Part shown: piece by piece, positions 5,175 through 7,465 of the stretch | Numbering within the stretch: position 1 is the stretch's first letter | How the letters are laid out: every line of letters starts with the position of its first letter | Origin: UBA11386 sp035286785 | GTDB taxonomy: Bacteria; Planctomycetota; Planctomycetia; Pirellulales; Thermoguttaceae | Reading direction: 5' to 3' | Assembly (NCBI GenBank): GCA_035286785.1 | Contig: DATECS010000034.1 | Span: 1 to 7,465 of the forward strand | Length of the DNA: 7,465 nucleotides | Position numbers and translations under genes: made by a program | The notes under the pieces: model-generated | Seen by the model: the letters and a program-made list of their open reading frames with translations, nothing else | The model's database searches: none | Told to the model about the DNA's origin: nothing

Positions 5175-7465
5175 CGACTACCCTCACGGCCCCTCCAGCG
5201 TCCTCGGCCCATCTGTTGCTTGACTTGTTCCTTGGCATTCACATCCGCCTCGGGCGGGCCCGGCGCGGCGTACTTCAGGTGCGCCACGACCAGCGTCACC
5301 TGGCGCGACTGCGGCGCGGCGGGCTTGATTTTCAAGTCCCCGATCGGCGCGTCGGTCCAGCCCACCAATCGTGCTTCGCCCGGCGCGAGATCGTCCACCT
5401 GCTCGGCCAGATCGGTCAACTCGCGGACGTTCGCCTCGCCCTTGACGGCCTTTGCCTTCGTCGCGACGGCCCTATTGCGATCGCCCGGCCACCAAGGCCC
5501 CTTGTCCGCCTCGGCCCGGACGAACGTCGCGCCGGCGCTGGACAGCCGATCCAACTCGCCGACCCAGGCCGTTTCGATCCGGCCCGCCGCGTCGCGACGA
5601 ATCACGCCGACGCCATGCAATGGCAGCCCCGTCCGGTTGATAATCTCCCAGCCGCCGCTCGAATTGCGGAGCACGTCGATCGGCCCGTCGAGCCCGACCA
5701 TCTCCTCCGCGTGGACGAAATCGACCAGATTCGACGGAATCGAAAAACCGCGGAGCCACGAATCGCTGCCGTGCCAATACTCCAACGTGCCCAAGCCCTG
5801 GCCGGGCAACATGCGGAATTCCTTGGGATTGTCCACCGTCGGAAACGGCTGAACGAGCCCGCCCATTCCGTCTTGGCCGAATTCATACTGCGTGGTCAAC
5901 GACGTGTACAGTGCCGTGTACTTCGCCAGGTGAGCGCGCGAGTAGCCGCTTTGCAGCTCGAGTACGCCGAGGTTCGTCTCGCTTCGCGCGAATCCGACGT
6001 CCAGCCGCGCCAGATGGACCACGGCCAGCGTGCAGCCCACCGCGATCAACGGCGCGGCGGCCCAGGCCCACTCGACCCGGCCCATCGCGGCGAACACGAA
6101 CCAATTCAACGGCACGAGCACGCCCAGATAGGCGGCGATCACCCAAATCACGAACCACCGCCCGGGCACCTCGACGCACGCGGCCGATTGCAGCGAGCGC
6201 CGCGCCGCGTTGGCCGCGGGCGAAAAATTCCGCCAGGCCGCCAAGCCCGTGCCGTTGGCCTCCCGCTCGTCTAGTAAAGACGATCCGCCTTGACCCGCCA
6301 AAAGGGCGCCCATGCCCGACGGATTGGCCGTGGCTTCCTCGATCTCGCTGCTGAACGTGTAGACGCTTCGAGGAACGTCCGCGTCCCGCGCGAAGTAACG
6401 CAGATTGCACGTCAGCGCCGCGTCGTCGCGCCGATGGGTCGTCGCGTCGGCCCAAGCGACGACCGGGTCATCGCCGTATTCATTCGGTTCGAACTTCCGC
6501 GCCGGCCGGCGGAGCAGACAGGCGTTGAACCACCCGTCGAACCCGGGCCAGTCGATCAGCGGCCGGTCGTTCAATCGCACGGCCGAAACGACCACTCGCC
6601 CGCGGCCCACCCGCCGCTCGGCCAGCAGCCGGCCGTTGTCCGGCACGAATTGCGAGTCGGTCGCCAGCCGCAACTTCACACCCGACCACTCGCCCACCGG
6701 CGCAAGCGCCCGTTGTCCTTTCAACGTGAACCTCGCGTTGAGATCCTCAAAATCCCCCGGCGCCAGCGCCCACGCCCCGTCGGCCTTCGCCGGCAAATAG
6801 GCGTCCAAAAAACTACCGCGAAGCGTTTCAAGCGTGTCGGGCCCGCTGACGATCAACTGCCCGCCCCAGTGGAGCCAATCGACCAGCGCCCGCTGCTGCT
6901 CGGGCGTAAGCGACTTCGGATCGACGTCGTCCCAGAGCACGTAGGCGATGCCCGTCCAAAAAAGCGCCCCGTCGGGCACCGGCGTCTGACGATCGGCCCG
7001 CACTAGCGCGACCGAGTAATGATAATCGCCCTTGCCCATGTCCGCCTCGCCGCCGGGCGGCCGGATCGAGTCAATCGCGTTGAGAAATCCATAACGGTCG
7101 GGCGACCGCGCCAGCACGACGAAGTGATATTGATAGGCGGCCATCCGCGTCAGCGGGAACGGCAGCTCGAACCGTTGAAGACCTCGCCGCTGGGCGAGCG
7201 TCATCTTGCCCGAGGCGATCTCCACGCCCGGCGGAACATAGAACGAGCCGTGCAGTCCCTTCATGCGTCCCTTCGACAGGGCCACGTCGCGACGGTCGGT
7301 CAATCGATAGGGTAGCGCGTCGAGCCCCACCGGCCGCGTCCCCTTGTCCTGATAGACGCCGATCTCCATCTCGCCGACGAAGTCGTCCTTGTTGGCCTTC
7401 GCCTCGATGACCGCGCTGGTCCAATGACCCGGCTTGTAGCGGCAGCCGATCTGCTTGTGGCCCCC
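5171..7465 (-). CDS. Large membrane-anchored exoprotein of ABC export cluster (N-terminus outside window)
   Basis: The frame is open from the right window edge to TAG at 5171, giving 764 visible residues. It continues 32 codons above the first internal ATG (7369) with protein-like sequence (CRYKPGHWTSAVIEAK), so the true start lies beyond the window. Visible residues 1-75 look like a beta-sandwich. About 110-310 resemble the class I glutamine-amidotransferase-like fold seen in bacterial membrane proteins, with IAYVLWDDVDPKSLTPEQQ (173-191), LVDWLHWGGQLIVSGP (194-209) and VGRGRVVVSAVRLNDRP (286-302). I see no catalytic triad that I could assign. Two helices follow, near 437-459 and 466-487 (WFVIWVIAAYLGVLVPLNW, WAWAAAPLIAVGCTLAV). 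A second soluble region of about 275 residues ends in a basic tail, QMGRGRWRGREGSR. The gene precedes the ATPase, so it is probably the GldG-like auxiliary subunit of that transporter. I do not recognise a named gene. Confidence 0.82.
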   Translation of the reverse strand, partial: GGHKQIGCRYKPGHWTSAVIEAKANKDDFVGEMEIGVYQDKGTRPVGLDALPYRLTDRRDVALSKGRMKGLHGSFYVPPGVEIASGKMTLAQRRGLQRFELPFPLTRMAAYQYHFVVLARSPDRYGFLNAIDSIRPPGGEADMGKGDYHYSVALVRADRQTPVPDGALFWTGIAYVLWDDVDPKSLTPEQQRALVDWLHWGGQLIVSGPDTLETLRGSFLDAYLPAKADGAWALAPGDFEDLNARFTLKGQRALAPVGEWSGVKLRLATDSQFVPDNGRLLAERRVGRGRVVVSAVRLNDRPLIDWPGFDGWFNACLLRRPARKFEPNEYGDDPVVAWADATTHRRDDAALTCNLRYFARDADVPRSVYTFSSEIEEATANPSGMGALLAGQGGSSLLDEREANGTGLAAWRNFSPAANAARRSLQSAACVEVPGRWFVIWVIAAYLGVLVPLNWFVFAAMGRVEWAWAAAPLIAVGCTLAVVHLARLDVGFARSETNLGVLELQSGYSRAHLAKYTALYTSLTTQYEFGQDGMGGLVQPFPTVDNPKEFRMLPGQGLGTLEYWHGSDSWLRGFSIPSNLVDFVHAEEMVGLDGPIDVLRNSSGGWEIINRTGLPLHGVGVIRRDAAGRIETAWVGELDRLSSAGATFVRAEADKGPWWPGDRNRAVATKAKAVKGEANVRELTDLAEQVDDLAPGEARLVGWTDAPIGDLKIKPAAPQSRQVTLVVAHLKYAAPGPPEADVNAKEQVKQQMGRGRWRGREGSR

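Noticed and set aside
5114..6274. A 386-codon plus-strand frame
   Set aside because: It is antisense to the large exoprotein, begins inside the REP-like element, and has the Arg/Pro/His-rich composition of a shadow frame.

Overview
The window is GC-rich bacterial chromosome, and every supportable gene lies on the minus strand. It most resembles a planctomycete (Pirellulales-like) genome. The reasons are an exported protein with T5SS/PEP-CTERM-type beta repeats, an ABC-2 export cluster with a duplicated 'NPV..E' permease, weak or absent Shine-Dalgarno sites at some genes, and intergenic repeat families. The assignment is an inference from style, not a database match.

Layout in transcription order (right to left). 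(1) 7465-5171: a large membrane-anchored protein, N-terminus off the window, with a glutamine-amidotransferase-like extracytoplasmic region and two central membrane helices. (2) 5170-5049: intergenic, with a 73-bp pair of palindromic REP-like arms that also supplies the stop codon of gene 1, and a GACGCAAAG tandem repeat. (3) 5048-4122: ABC-2-type ATPase. (4) 4121-4040: intergenic, with a compound inverted repeat. (5) 4039-3146: DinD-family DNA-damage-inducible protein, visibly more AT-rich than its neighbours. (6) 3099-1438: ABC permease built of two homologous halves. (7) 1437-1252: intergenic, with a strong sigma70-type promoter. (8) 1251-1: start of a secreted repeat protein, C-terminus off the window.

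Genes 1, 3 and 6 look like one membrane export or gliding-type (GldA/GldF/GldG-like) ABC module: ATPase, double permease and an auxiliary exoprotein. dinD sits between the ATPase and its permease and looks like a later insertion. The secreted repeat protein has its own promoter and is probably a separate unit. I see no tRNA, rRNA, CRISPR array or transposase. I also see no convincing new multi-gene system. The most unusual points are the interrupted ABC cluster, the REP element at the stop codon and the dyad upstream of dinD.
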